The notes beneath the pieces were generated by a model. It did no database searches. It saw only the letters and a program-made list of their open reading frames with translations, and was not told the origin of the DNA. Both the position numbers and the translations under genes were made by a program. From Gonatopus flavifemur (lineage: Eukaryota; Arthropoda; Insecta; Hymenoptera; Dryinidae), in the NCBI GenBank assembly GCA_018340375.1, contig JAFFJZ010000001.1, forward strand, positions 67,510,001 through 67,574,000: DNA of 64,000 bases. Direction: 5' to 3'. Below are positions 34,031 through 47,362 of this stretch, in pieces; positions within the stretch are counted from its first letter, which is position 1, and each line of letters begins with the position of its first letter.

Positions 34031-35804
34031 CGCACTGAAAAAAAACTATTGCTCATTGTTAATTCACTATGAATTCGGAAGTGGTATCTTTTTCAAAAAC
34101 GTAAAAGAATTATTATGAAGTAGGACCATTTATTATCAACGCACGTGAATTATCATGGAAGTTTCACCTAATTCAATATGACTTGATCATATATTAATGC
34201 AAATTTTTTTGCATTAAGAAAATACATATTACTTTAAAATATATCTGGAATCGATAAGGACAATTGAATGAATAGTATCATTAAAGTACCACTATCTTAG
34301 TGATGAACATGAAATATATTATTCCTTGAATTCACAACTCTCGTTTATCAATACACGAATTCAATCAAATATGATAATTCATAGAAAGCATTTGAATTTT
34401 TATTCAAAGTGTAACACAAGTTTGCAGCAAATTTAATTTCAATAATCATGAAATAACGTATCCGCTAACTGTAAAAACTGATTTATTGATTATTAATATA
34501 CCATTTAATCACAACGAATCTCAAGTCAATGAAAGTCTGATGTGGAATTTGACACTTTATAAAAATTCAGTAATATGAAATAAGTATTGAAATAAACATT
34601 TCCATTATAATATTATAGCAGTGATTGTAACTAGCGAACATTATTTTTCGCCTATGTTCATATCAACATCATTTGAATGTATCGCATAATGATTAATTCT
34701 TAGAACAATCATTTTTCAATACTTGGAATAAATTTTGATGAGGAATAGTTTGTTCGAATGCAACGATCTGCTTTCTGAATCTAAATCAGTTGAATTCTGC
34801 TGAATTGCAGTGATAAGTATCCCGCTACGAACCAGTGCATATCCACTGTGGATCGGTGAATATTCATTGATCTTCACAGAAAAATATGACAGTTCGCGGT
34901 ACAAAACCATGTTTTTTAACGTTCAAAATTAATTTTTAAAAACCAACTCTACAAATAATTTGAAAGTGTTTTGAATATGTTTTGACTGCGAAATAATCTC
35001 GAAAACTCCGTGAAATATAACTCAGAGTGTTACGTGAGACATCTCAAAACACAAAACTCGCAGTATAAAAAATTACTTTGCAAATTTATAAGAAAAGTTG
35101 TGTAAAAAACTGTCAAAATAATTTTCAAGTAATTTCTTGAATGAAATCTCGAGAAAATTCAAAGTTTTTAAAGTCAATCGGCTAAAATTCGTCGATTCTG
35201 TCTAAACTTCCCTGGTGAAAATTTCCGCTCGCCGGAAGCGAACTTTGAAACAAATGGATCGCAAAATGTTTCAATTTCCGCTTCTTTCGCGCTTAAATAC
35301 TGTTTCGTTTACTCTCCCTCGTCGCTTCATACCCTTCTTACGCTCCCAATTTCACTAGGGTTCATTTGAAAATGAACTGAAAAAATGTTTGAAAGCTTTT
35401 CACATAACTTTTTTCATGAATTCATAAAGCAATTTTTTACATTATTCATGACATTTTTTACTTGTTGTGGTTTATTAATTACTATTTCTTCATGAATTAT
35501 TTATTACATGAACTGATTCTCATAAATAATATTGCTCATATATATTATTGAGATTAACTTACATTTATAAATACAAACCGATGATATGACTATGAGAATG
35601 TATATCATTTAGACAAGAAAACGTGTATTAACTATTAAGATAATGAATCTTTCTGTTATCCTTTCTACATTTACATCACATCAAAATCATCTGAGTATGC
35701 TATATATTTGATACTCAGAAATATTTATCAAGTCTGGATTCAAAAAATTCTTATATTTGTCACGAAGTTATTATATTAGATGTGAATATTCCTTTTTTTC
35801 AGCG
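34031..35804. mobile_element. CACTGAAAAAAA-ended element, 1774 bp, TA target repeat
   Basis: It starts CGCACTGAAAAAAAACTATT and ends CCTTTTTTTCAGCG. TA is duplicated (34029-34030, 35805-35806). The remnant at 29850 reads AGAGCAAGAATAGCACAAGG without interruption, confirming the junctions. The interior is very AT-rich, with TTCATGA/TCATGAA and AATTCAC words and no coding frame. It is non-autonomous despite its size. Confidence 0.75.
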
Positions 35805-36240
35805 TAGCACAAGGAAAACATGCTTCTCCACCAAAAGAAACAGTCACTATGCTCAAAGAATATCAGCTCAGCGGTAAGGAAGAAATTCTTGAAGAATTAC
35901 GTTTGGAGCACAGCATTAGATGGTTGCGAAACTTGGACAATTGGAAAAACAGATCAACGAAAACTCGAAGCTTTTAAAATGTGATGTTATAGAAGGATGC
36001 TTAGAATAAAGTGGATAGAGAAAGTGAATATGAAGAAGTTCTTGAGAAGGTAAATGAAAAAAGAAGTCTTTTGAAACATGTCGTGAAAACAATATTGAAA
36101 GGAAAAATTGAAGGGTAAAACTCGCAAAGGTAGACCTAGATTAAGTTATATGAAGCAAATTATATAAGATAAGGGTTGTCGTAGATATGTAGAAATGAAG
36201 CGTTTAACGGATAATAGACAAAGTTGGAGAATTTTATCAA

Positions 36241-37131
36241 AGAAACAGTTAAAATTTATAAATTTCAAACAGAATTTTGAATTTTTCAAATATTCCATAG
36301 GTTTCTCTCCCAGGAGCGAATTTCTTTGATCTCAAGCGCGATTAAGATGCCTTGAACGAAGCAGAAAACAATGCAGAAAATGGGCTGTCTTTGACAGGTA
36401 AAAACAACACGGAATATCTGAAAGCTTTAATGGCCCATTTGGAATTCTCCACGTTCTCCACATGCCCAGTCCATTCCGCCTCTGGATACATCCAATTATT
36501 TCCGAGAGAATTGGATAACGAGAAACGTTTCATTCATTCCATTACCTTATTCATTATTTCTAATTCTTCGTTCATTCAATATGTACATATTATTAACCGA
36601 ATACCATATTAGTTTCCCGGGAGTAATGTACATTCAACGTAAAAAGAAATCATTAAATATCTCAAACGGTCGATAGCAATGTTGAAAATTCTTCATTATG
36701 TTCAGGGATATGTTATTACCGCTGAGAGTACAACGCAGATATTCGAATAATAATTATGCGTGTCTTTCAAGAATATGCTCTCTTGAATGAATTGAAAGGA
36801 GAGTATGGATTGAAACAAAACCGACAATACACCCGTATACTTGGCATTGAATTTATCGAGTCAAATAATGTAGTAGGAAATCATGTAGTTAATTTGAATC
36901 TCATGTTCAGTTCGAATTATTGCGTGTATACATGGTATTAATGTCATGTTTTTTCTCCTTACGATATCGAAATGTATTTCCTGTTTGGCGTTGAGGTACA
37001 AAACAAGAGAAAACAAATTTTTTGCTGGCAAAAATTTAATCGGTGACCGAGATGCTGTGAATGATTTTTATTGATTAAATTATTACTAATTCGAATTCTT
37101 ATTCTTTTAATTATCAACTCTTCTGTAGTAG
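36241..37131. other. No gene recognised
   Basis: Overlapping ORFs of 61-86 codons on both strands (about 36340-36940) have no identifiable domains. I see no element ends. Confidence 0.4.
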
Positions 37132-37590
37132 CCCAAATGTGAATTAACGGCGGGCCCAATCTAAGCCCACGGTGGGTGCCCATGCTGCCCAACGTCGGGC
37201 CAACCCTGAGATGATAACATCGTTCCCAACTTGGCTGTATTGCTTTGCCCGAGGATTGATAACACCATGGGCCCAGCATGAACCCAGACTAGGCAATCAA
37301 TACTGCCTCTTCCTTTTTTTTTGAAATTGAAAAATTGCTTTGAATTGCCTATATGGACCCAAGACTGGACCAAAATTCATACACGCTGAGGATTGTACAC
37401 ACATGCCCGGGATATAAATTCACCCCATTCACTTGGCCTAACGCTGGTCCAAATTGGCGCCAAGTTCAAATGTGCCCGCACTAAGATTCATTATTTCCAT
37501 TTTCTACCAATCATGATTGTATGGGAAAGCACGACAGGGCCAAGATTGAGCCAATATGGGCCCCATCGTTACTCCCCTTACTGGGTTGAA
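37132..37590. repeat. CCC...GGG-like element rich in GGGCCCAA words
   Basis: CCCAAATGTGAATTAACGGC and GGGCCCAATC at the left resemble the inverse of ATGGGCCCCATCGTTACTCC and CCTTACTGGG at the right. Flanks (AG, TT) do not match, so the ends are approximate. GCCCAACG/TTGGCCC words occur throughout. Confidence 0.5.
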
Positions 37591-38094
37591 GAGGATAGAC
37601 CCAGCCTGGAGCTCATTGTCATTATAGGCAATACACGCTTGGGGGAGATCATCATAGCAAAATGTTCTCCAACATCTTTTGAGGTCTTTGCGGTGAATTT
37701 AGTCCCTGAATAGCGCGGTGACATTAACCATACGGTACTTAGAATCGTTCCTGCTACGGTTTATAAACGTTTTATGGGTTGAAATAACTACTGCTGTTCT
37801 ATTACCTATCTCACCGTTTATTCGAATCGACGTAATCTTGGTTTGATTGCACGTAGAAGAGCATTAGCTGTGAATAATCTCCATGATATACGAGAAAAAT
37901 CATTCGAAGTGAATGTTTCCATTGATCGTTGAATAAAATTGTGTGTGGAATCCGAATCGTGTGAAATTTGAATTTATAATAAACTTAACATACGTTTTCT
38001 GCGAATTTTACAAAATTTATACAGAATTTGTATGCAATTTCGAAACATCATATTTGGGGAAAATTCTATATAAATTTTATAACACACTGAGGAG
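37591..38094. other. No gene recognised
   Basis: Non-coding sequence with no supported feature. Confidence 0.35.
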
Positions 38095-38282
38095 AAGGGT
38101 TTAGTTGAATATTATACAACCAGGAAATTCAGTCACTCTAAATAAAAATTTGGTTGAATCACATAAATTTCATTTATCACAGACAAATTTTTTATTTGCC
38201 TTAAATGAATTATTGAATAAATGAAGCTTTAGCTGGGACAACTAAATTTTAGTTGCTGCAACTAGGTACCTTTCTCTCGGTG
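38095..38282. mobile_element. CAC...GTG MITE with CA target repeat
   Basis: It starts CACTGAGGAGAAGGGTTTAG and ends CTAGGTACCTTTCTCTCGGTG; CA is duplicated (38093-38094, 38283-38284). TAGTTGCAGCAACTA-type text lies near the right end. Confidence 0.65.
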
Positions 38283-38284
38283 CA

Positions 38285-39345
38285 TCATTTGTTCTAATAA
38301 TAATTTTTATACGATTTATATCCTTTCTTCAAATTAAATTTCACTTGTAAATTATGGAAGAGCCTTTTTATTTCAAAAAGAAGATTCGAAAGAATGTAAT
38401 TTTGATTCATTCTTAATAGAATCAATTCTGCAGTTTCAAGTAGAAATATATCCAATTTCTCTCGACATTTCATTGAAAACTGTGAAAGATTATCGGCCCT
38501 GTTCAAGAATCGACATCACTGGATTACGGCAATGGGGATTACAATTTTTCGACTCATTTCTGATTGGATTACTACATATACCCTTTCAAATTGTCATATG
38601 AATGCGTTTTCTTTCACTGGAAGTGAATGTCCATAAGAACATAAAGGATGATAGATCAGTGGAAAAGGATAAAAAATATGTATTTATATATACATATATA
38701 TTTTTTGTATAACACGGTGTCATTGATCATGCGTGACGTGATATTTAACAAGTACGAAACACTACGATAAAGCGCTTTTCGGTGAACCGTGTTTGCAAGT
38801 AGACCGTTATATAAGAATCTAACTTAAAAAAATGCAATCAACTCGCTTTACGAGTTTGAATCGTGGAATACTTTCAATCTTTATCACTTATCAAAAAGTT
38901 CTGGAGGTGATCAAGTAAAGAATAATATATCCTTGCTAAAAGGGCTTATTCAAAAATTACAAACTCGGTTTGTAAACATCTCCACAATCAATGCAGATGA
39001 ATTTTTGGAATTTTGGTATTTCAAAAAAAGGTATATTACATCCTACTTCTTTGAACAGATCTGCACTCTCTGTGCATTCTTTGAATGCAGTCAATTTGCA
39101 TTCAATTTGGTAATCAGCAACAATGAAGATAAAAAGTTCTCAAGTAATGCCAATCTTCCTACGTATCACAGAACACAGGGATGACAATGATATACAACTT
39201 TGCTCCATCAATCATGTAACATTTACACTGCGGTACTCGTGAAGTGAAATATAGTATTCATGCATTTCAATTCCTCAAATTGAAAATTTTATCAAGATAT
39301 ATGCAATTTTCAATAATGTGCTTCATTAAATTTGCATGATTCGAA
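38285..39345. other. No gene recognised
   Basis: Mostly unique-looking sequence. An 83-codon ORF at 38933-39184 has no recognisable domain. Confidence 0.4.
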
Positions 39346-40203
39346 CCCATGCAGGTATTGACTGGACTGGAAAAAAAAACCCAAGCTTGTCCCAGGATTG
39401 GCACGTGTATCAGGAACAAACCTCCGTTAAAAATAATTGGACCCATGATGATTGGTTTCATGATTGTCCCGCTGTTTCCAATGGATAATACTTAGTCAAG
39501 GGACATTTGTTCGTATCTTTGGGTTGGCCAAAAACTGCACTTGGTACAAGCTTGGCACAAGCGTGAAAATCAAGCTAAGGTTAAGATGATTATTTAAGCC
39601 GACGTTGTCCACATAAGTGGCACAGTGTTTTCAATTAGTCATCGAATTCCGAGTTCACAATGGATAAAGACTTGTGCATAACTATCGGGCCAAGACCAGT
39701 CCAATCTCCTCCCCATGGTTGGCCCCACACTCCAGTTTCACACACTAAGATAGATATATTTGATCTAAATAAGAACAAAACTTGACTCAATGGTAATAGG
39801 CTACTTTCAAATGTGATCATACACGGAAATCAACTGATCTTGAAGAACTCTCTACAGGATTTCAAGATGTCTTTCCCATGCAGGGATTAACAAGACTGGG
39901 AAAACTCAATCAACTCTTCAATCTATCGTTTTAAGATGATTCATGTACGGTATTCTGAAGGAGAACTTTGAGCTGAAATATGGATCAAATTACTCTTCTC
40001 GTCAATATCTGTGATGGAAGAAGCATTGATTGATGCTTGGCGAATCATTTGGACTAGGCTGGAACGAACCATTGGCCCAAGCTTGTCCCGATCTTATCAT
40101 TCCCAAGCCTGGGCGAACTTTATTGACTTGTTCAAAACAAGTCTCGGCAGGTCTTGTGCCAGGCTTGGTCCATGATTGGACCATTGTTCCACACACACAT
40201 GGG
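39346..40203. mobile_element. CCC...GGG element rich in CCAAGCTTGG words (copy 1)
   Basis: It starts CCCATGCAGGTATTGACTGG and ends CCACACACACATGGG, flanked by AA and AT. It is related along its length to 56140-56772: AAGCTTGTCCCA, TTGGCACAAGCG-like text, and near the right end GATTGATGCTTGG then CCCAAGC near GCCTGGG. Confidence 0.65.
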
Positions 40204-41295
40204 ATTTATTATTAAAAAAAAAGCCCTCCACATGCATGTACGATAAATTGAAATATTTGGAAAATTCTGAAAATTCTTCATGAATCTTTGACCTTTTTTT
40301 ATGTTGAACGTATAAAAAGAATCATTTGGTGAATTCCTTTGAGAACGTATGTACTGGTAAAACACACAAAGCGCGGGCGTTAAAACCGGCCTCCGCGTGA
40401 CTCCTTTCACTATTTATACTCATACCCGTATTAATATATAGATAATCTATGGATGTGTACATACATATCTGTAAAATAAAATGTTCTTGTACTTTACCGC
40501 GTTGGTGATATACCGACAACACAACGGACTCCACTTCATGTGGAAAAAATAAACCGCTGCGTAGCCATTCGAATCTCCACGAGCGACCACTCTAGAACGT
40601 GATTCACATCTTGAATTGCAGCGAGCGTTCTTCAAACTTGGAATTAACTTTGAACTCGTTCGAGTTCGAACTTTGAAGCGCATGAGAGACAAAAATGAAA
40701 TGAGGAATTTCAGGTAATCAGCAAGAAATGTGAACAAAAATACCCTAAGAATTTTTAAGGAACATTTTGATGCATCAAAACTAAAAAACCTGCTAAGGGA
40801 GCAAGAAAAATTATTTATAAAACTAAATTCATTCACCAACGCTTTCCAAGCAATCTTAGCCGCTGGAGGGAACATTCTCGCAACAAACAACAAACTATTT
40901 TTCTTCCTACACGCATCAGAAAGTTAAAGTTCAGATTTATTCCTTCCTCTCAAGGTATGCTGATACTCCAAATATCAAATGGAATATGTGTAATAATCTG
41001 GTTTATGCTTGGAATCGTAGTAGGTTGTGGCCCAGGCTTGAACAGAAAAGACACAGCAGGGGGTCTTCAACTCGTTTGTCGTACGCACCCCTGGTGTATC
41101 GTGCATCATAAATCAAAGATAAAATCATAAAGGCGAGAAGAAATATCGAAGTATGTCAAAAACTTCGATTTTGACACGCTAATCTGTCCTCTTGAAAAAA
41201 ACATAACATGAGAATTTACATGCAGAAACGTCAAAACAGTCACACTTGGCGCATTTATTTTAGAAACAAATTCATTATACTATCACTCATTGAAC
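40204..41295. other. No gene recognised
   Basis: A 148-codon minus-strand ORF (40447-40893) is overlapped by others and has no recognisable domain or clear codon bias. I regard its coding status as unproven. Confidence 0.4.
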
Positions 41296-41589
41296 TAGTG
41301 TGTCCAAGGAGTAAGGTGACATTTGAATTCAAACTCTGTGCGCAAATGTATTTGGGGAAGTGCTCTTATTTTGAGGTTACTAAGACTGTCTTTGATATCC
41401 GTGCCGAGGGTCACATCAGAATATTCATTAGTATTCGAGATACGCTTCGTTTTGTAACCAGCTGGAAGTGAATTTTTCGATTTTTGTAATTTCTGCATTT
41501 GTTGAGCAAAGAATTTGTATTGAATTTTGTTTGCGGGATGAATTTTCTGCTGCTGATTCGTTGAGGATGGTGCAGAAAGCCGAAAAAGA

Positions 41590-42735
41590 ACGTTGACAAG
41601 TGGTATAAAGAGTTCCAAGAAGGTCGAGAACGTGTCGAAGACGAAAAGCGTCCCGGTCGACCATCAACTTCAACTGACGAAGTTCACGTCCAAAAAATCG
41701 AAGATTTGGTGCTTGTAAATCGGCGATTAACAATTAGAGATGTTGCTGATGATGTTGATATTTCAAAAGGATCAGTCAATACCATTTGGAAGGATGTTTT
41801 GGGCCTCAGACGCGTCAAATCTCGATTGGTACCGAAAACACTTGATTTCCTGGAAAAACATCGTCACGTTGGAGTGTGTAAAACAACGCTTTCTGACTAT
41901 CAGGACAAGATGAAATGCATTATTACGGGAGATGAGACGTGGATTTATGCTTACGACCCGGAAACAACCGATCGATCGAGTGAATATCGCATTAAAGGCG
42001 AGGCAAAACCAGAAAAAACCGCGCCAAAGTCGCTCAAAAATCAAGGTTATGTTGACTGTTTTCTTCGATTATCGTGGTGTCGTGCATTTTGAGTTCCTTC
42101 CACCGGGTCAAACTGTCAACAAAGAATATTATTTGAGCGTTATGCGTCGTTTGCGTGAAGCTATTCGCCTAAAGAGAACGGAATTGTGGCGAGACAACTC
42201 CCGACAATGCACCGGCTCACACTACCCTGGTGAAAATAAAGCGTGCATTTGGAGCGTCGCATAGGAGTGTTATTACTGTCACATGAGAGTGTATTAAGAG
42301 TCAATTGGCGCAGTTGAGCGTGGATCGAGCGTGAAGAAAAGCGTTCATGCACGCTGTACTCACGCTTATATTGAAGTAAGCGTGCATTGAACATATATTG
42401 GCCAGAATCACGTTATTGGTATCCCACTAATGGCGGCCGACCAATCCGTAATCAGTAGTTGATTGTCCGATCCCTCATTAAAGGATCCCTAGGCTCACAC
42501 TGCATTGATTCTTCGTGACTATTTCGCAAAAAACCCTACCCATACCGTTCCACGACCACCGTATTCACCTGATTTGGCATCGTGCGATTTCTGGCTATTC
42601 AACAAACTCAAAAGACCCCTCCCCAGACACCGTTTTGAGTCGACAGAGGAGATCCAAGCCGAATCGAAGAAAGAGCCGAAGGCCATCCCGGAAACTGACT
42701 TTAACAACTGTTTCGAAGATTGGAAAATGTGTTAG
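41590..42735 (+). pseudogene. Mariner transposase pseudogene (copy II)
   Basis: N-terminal text continues into RPGRPSTSTDEVHVQKIEDL, then the helix-turn-helix LTIRDVADDVDISKGSVNTI and the linker RLVPKTL. The first catalytic Asp is present in ITGDETWIYAYDPETT (about 41925). A frameshift at about 42013 moves the frame to KIKVMLTVFFDYRGVVHFEF and YYLSVMRRLREAI. A deletion near 42200 then removes the codons before the HDN motif, leaving DNAP out of frame. The insertion at 42224-42491 follows. The frame then carries YSPDLASCDFWLFNKLKRPL. It cannot make a working protein. Confidence 0.85.
42224..42491. mobile_element. 268-bp insertion in mariner copy II with a 10-bp duplication
   Basis: GGCTCACACT is present at 42214-42223 and 42492-42501. 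Copy I has the site only once, so this is an insertion. The left end ACCCTGGTGAAAATAAAGCG resembles the ends of element F (47608-47901), and AGCGTGCAT words recur. The right end (AAGGATCCCTA) is not its inverse, so the structure is atypical: perhaps a rearranged or composite element. Confidence 0.65.
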
Positions 42736-42863
42736 CAAAAGTGCATTGTATGGGAGGAGGGGGGGGGGGGGATTACTTTGAGAGCGATGAACTTGATTTG
42801 AGAGAATAAATGAAGATTTAAATGAAAATAAATGCTATGTCACCTTATTTTTTGGGCACAGTA

Positions 42864-44496
42864 GTATCATGTTGGGTTCCAAGTATTATCGATCATACTT
42901 GTTCCCGATTTATTAATGAAAATAAATCTTTTCAACAAAAAATTACGAAGTAAGAGCATCTTAATAACATACAAATAAGATTGTAATAACATTATTCACT
43001 CTATTGCTTGAGTTTATTAGTTTTCGGTTGAATCTTATCTGAGATCACAGGATGGTAACGATGTTTTTTTTCTTCCCGTATAACAATCAATAATTAAACT
43101 GAGGTGAAAGCCTTGGGTTTGAGATATCCCATACAAAATGAAGAGCATTTAATGAACAAGGGCATCCTCATAAACGTAACACAATTACCCTATGCAAAAT
43201 ATGAAAGTGTGTAGGAGCGCGAATCGACTTCCGACTATTTTCAACCTACACAAGAGTTTCGGTTATGATGGATGCCGAAGAAAAAAGATTCTCCCAAGAC
43301 AATCGTTTCCTAACTGTCTATACCAACCTACATGCACATCTTTTTCCGGTTTTTCGCGTGCAACGAGGGATTCTTTATCATTGAATTTTAATAATCACGC
43401 GAAATAGATTATTCATCTTTGAAGGGAGCGAGCATAAAACACAGGTGATGGACGGTATATGAGACATTATTTTGATCGACGAAGAGAGTTCCATCCGTAA
43501 TCGTCCTGAAGTTTTCTTATGATTTTTACAAGCACTCAAGGATAGCGAAAGTTCAAAACAATCATAAGTGAACTAATGAAAGTCTAGAAACTGACCATGA
43601 GCTAATTTTTTTCCAAGGATAATTAAGTGAGATATCGAGCTCGGTAATAAATAAACAGATCGACGAGTGTAGAAAGTGTCATAACCATCAATTACATACA
43701 GAATACATCGGAATCCGAATATGGTTAGAGAATGATCAAGAGTCTTGCGCGAATAACAAGACCGTACGGACAAGATACGCAACAGGAAAGACAAAAACAA
43801 ACACGAAAATAACGAAATAATAATTCCAAATCTGATGTGAAGAGAACTAGATCTCAAGATCACTCGAGTGTTCAGCGAGAATTTTCAATCTTCCATCGAT
43901 GTGATGGGAAATTATATTTATGATAAATATATATAATACCACGTTTAGTTTTTCGCAATACCATTGGTTCCAATCGAATATTAATCGATCGACGAACATT
44001 CGCTATGTACTTTCTAAGCCTTCTCATTACAATTACATCATCGTGAAATGCTAGTATAATCTTTATGGAAATATTACACGAATATTCCGAAATTCTGTAA
44101 ACTATTCAACGGAGGAGCCCCTTCCTTGATCATCGAGGGAAAATATTTCATCGGGATATCGATGTCGGGTTTCCTTTGTTTTTTTTTCAGGATCAAATGA
44201 AATGCCAACATGACAAATTGATTCGACAAAGTCAGTGAAAAATTTCTCTTGCGGCTCACTTTTACCGATTGATTGATGATGAACGAATGGAAACAGTACA
44301 GTTTCCCATTATGGTCTCATTCGTTACTCGCTCATACTGCAAGCAAAATTCCCATAACATTCACTTTTACCAGTGGCGATAAACTAAGGGGCCACGGACG
44401 TATCAAATACTCTCGATAACGTGAGTAGTTGTAGTAATGAGTTTGAGGAGAATGTTTGATACTGAAAATCGATCACAGGGTCCGTATAACAACGTT
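42864..44496. other. No gene recognised
   Basis: Largely unique-looking sequence, with GC-richer texture around 43230-43420. ORFs up to 96 codons on both strands have no identified domain. Confidence 0.4.
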
Positions 44497-45816
44497 CCCA
44501 ACCAAAGAAATCAAAATGACATTGATGTCGAAGAATCAATTGCCCGGACAAAAAAGGGTTCGCTGTGTTAACGAACTAATTCGTTATAATGATCAGTCCT
44601 TTGCTAGTATAGTATTCCATTCCCAATTAACGCAGGCACGTTTAAAAAACGTCAAGAACGATCCATAACCACACGTTGTGGATTAGTAATATTCTTGCAT
44701 TGATTCAAGGTAAAAATGTCGCGGCAGATCACATGTTTTTCAATCGTAAAATAACGTCATATCAACGGTTTAGAAATCGTTCAAAAGACGTCAAATATCG
44801 ACGTGTCTCGATGATGGTTTTAAAACGTGAATTGAATAATATTTCTATATATGATAGAATTTGGAAAGGGAGCCACACTATTTACTATCTTGCTCTTTGT
44901 TTGAATTTTCAACCAGTGCTGTTCAATTGAAGTTCAAACACAAGGTTTCATAAACACATTCCGAACGCGTGATTCAAACCCGTTCAAAACACGTTTTTTT
45001 AGGACGTCGTTTGGGGTTATTTTCAACTATTAGTTTGGATTACACGTTATCAAAACGTGATTCCTGGACGTTTATTTCTCAACCAAAAATGAAGGTTCCC
45101 AGCAAACACTGCACTGATGGCCCTGTACTAGGTCTTCAATAAATGCCAGCAATAGCTTTGATGGTCCTCCATTGGCAGCCTTTGATGGCCCAGCGGCCAG
45201 CATTCGGCCACATAACATTCAACCAACACTGTATGCCTTCATTGAATCACCAAACTTTATCCACTGATTGAATATGAATGTCAATAAGACACGAATGTAT
45301 TGTGAATTCAATATTATTTTGAACAAGAATAAAAAACGATGAATTTATTGAAGACTATAAAATGAAAAAAAAAATTCATTGGATGAATGGTATTCCATCC
45401 GCAATGATTTTCTTCTTATCCTCCAACATGTCATTGTGATCCAACGTGACAAAATCCTGAGAAATTCCTTGTGTCCACGGTCACCCATCCAAACTTTTAC
45501 CGCTCCTGGGAATGCTGCACATTCATGATCACGTTCAGAAGTCGTTGACGCGCTGCTGCCATCCCTTCGTTCTCGTTGGAACACTAATTGGCGTTGCAGT
45601 GAATGAAAAATTATTGAAAATATATCCTGATCATAAATATACGGTACTTGAAACCACACACTGATTCATTCCTACTTTTACAATGAATCAAATGTTGCAA
45701 AGAATATCTTCATCGCGAACCAATTTTTTGTCGGGTCAAGATGTCTATACTACTCAAAGTTTGATGAAATGTTCACTCGATACACGATATTAGGTATGAT
45801 TTTATTTTCAATTTAA

Positions 45817-45909
45817 CGGGACACTAGCGTCGGTAACGGACCTCTCTTTCTATCATATGATTCTGTCCCTTTCTAACCAATAACGTGAGTTACCGACGCT
45901 AGTAGCCCG
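45817..45909. mobile_element. 93-bp inverted-repeat element, TTAA target repeat
   Basis: CGGGACACTAGCGTCGGTAA faces TTACCGACGCTAGTAGCCCG, with TTAA on both sides (45813-45816, 45910-45913). A 4-bp TTAA target fits piggyBac or Kolobok-type mobilisation; with no transposase the group is open. Confidence 0.6.
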
Positions 45910-46315
45910 TTAAAATATAGAAATTCATTTTCGAATGAATGAAGAATTCTCATAAAATATTAATTTTATGGGATGGATTTGATCATCTGTTATAAAACCA
46001 ACAACAACAAAGTTCATAAGAATCGCAACAGATGGCATACGGGGAGCCATTATTGGCAACAAATCGGGTCATTACAATTCCGCCGTAATTTCCTGGCATC
46101 AGAAAAGAACGTGATGCCATCCCAGATAGCATTGAAAGTCCTCTGGACGTTTTAAAAACATAACCTTAGTTCTGCGCGCTTCGTCTCCGGGGAGTAGGGT
46201 TCAAGTACGTTCAGAGCACGTTCATTTTTGATGCACCTGAATACGTTCCCAGTACGTATTTTTCATTTACCACGGGACGTTCTCGTTACGTTTCCCAAAC
46301 GTACTTTCATGGAAA

Positions 46316-47035
46316 CCCAGACAGCACCGAAAGTTCTCAAAACGTTTCAAAAACGTGTCCATAGTCCCACAGATGTTGGTTCCCAAAAGTATATTTCCTA
46401 ATCATTTTGAGAACATTCATTCAATGTGCTGGAAAACACGTTTTGAGGACATTGTTGACAAATGCTATGGTACTTTTTCAGAACGTCCTCGAAACGTTAT
46501 ATGAAAACTAAGTATCTTATCTCTAACCTATACAAATTTATATTGATAGTTTTACTAGGGACGAAAGCATCGAACAACAATAAAAGTATGTTTTGTATTG
46601 AATGTTTGAAAATATTTCATTTCAGCAGTTCGAAACTATTAGCAGAATATAAATTATCAAGGAAATAAGTCAATGTTTTGAAATTCACATAACCTTAAAA
46701 TTGGCGCGGAACGAAATTTAATTATATGCGTTGTATTAAAAGGATGCAAATGTAATTTGTCAGATCCACCGATACAGGCTCCACCACAGTTCATTTGCAT
46801 CGGCTCCAAATGGAGAATATTGGAAGATTTGACACAAGTTTGAACATTAACAAATTCTCATTTTCAATGTCTCATAAACGTTCCATGGAAACCTTAATAA
46901 AACTATACCAGACATTCGTACATCCCTGGTATATACATGCGATGTTTCTCGAACGTTCCAAAACATTTTCAGAACATTCCAATGTTTCAGAAGACGTTCC
47001 GAGGATGTTGATAGAACCTCCCGGTGCTGTATGGG
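46316..47035. mobile_element. Element C, inserted in A, AA target repeat
   Basis: It starts CCCAGACAGCACCGAAAGTT and ends ACCTCCCGGTGCTGTATGGG; AA is duplicated (46314-46315, 47036-47037). Element B keeps the uninterrupted text CTTTCATGAAAACTAACC near 47925-47943, which proves both junctions. At 720 bp it is longer than its relatives and may hide a further insertion around 46510-46800. Confidence 0.8.
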
Positions 47036-47362
47036 AACTAACCTTTACAAACACATGTGTAGTATCGCAGAACGTCATTGACACCTTTATTGAACACATC
47101 CCCAAAACGTCGCTTGGTGAAGATAAATAGAACATTACGGAACATTTGTATGTCCCTGGGACGTACATGCGACGTTCTTAAAACGTCCTGGAATCTCATT
47201 TGAACGTTCTCTGCGTGAGCAAGCCCAGACAGCATTGAATGTCCTGTGGACATTTTAGAAACATAACCTTAGTTTTGCGCGCTTCGTCTCCGTGGGGTAG
47301 GTTTCAGAGAACGTCCATTTTTGATGCACATGAATACGTTCCCAGTACGTCTGTTTCATCTA

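Larger units (their letters stand above)
33250..36240 (+). pseudogene. Non-LTR retrotransposon RT fragment split by three insertions
   Basis: The first piece (about 33250-33346) encodes GVRQRCSLSPLIFDLYIEEA then MNEVKEQVQLK, the conserved block before the RT active site. The second (33625-33892) carries FADDIAILATSGAELENIL and ends at FKYLGSIITEN; FADD holds the RT catalytic aspartates. A short piece (34000-34030) encodes KSERDIRARI. The last (35805-36240) encodes the post-RT tail (LEAFKMW..., RRMLRIKWIEKVN). Insertions at 33347-33620, 33893-33999 and 34031-35804 break it. The sequence has also decayed by frameshifts and stops, including just upstream of GVRQ. Confidence 0.75.
41298..42861 (+). 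mobile_element. Mariner copy II (second mariner family), dead
   Basis: It starts GTGTGTCCAAGGAGTAAGG and ends CCTTATTTTTTGGGCACAG, with TA on both sides (41296-41297, 42862-42863). It is full length apart from a 268-bp insertion at 42224-42491. It shares TIRs and coding sequence with copy I (5069-8125). Confidence 0.85.

Noticed and set aside
40447..40893. 148-codon minus-strand ORF
   Set aside because: No recognisable domain, overlapped by other frames, no clear coding bias.
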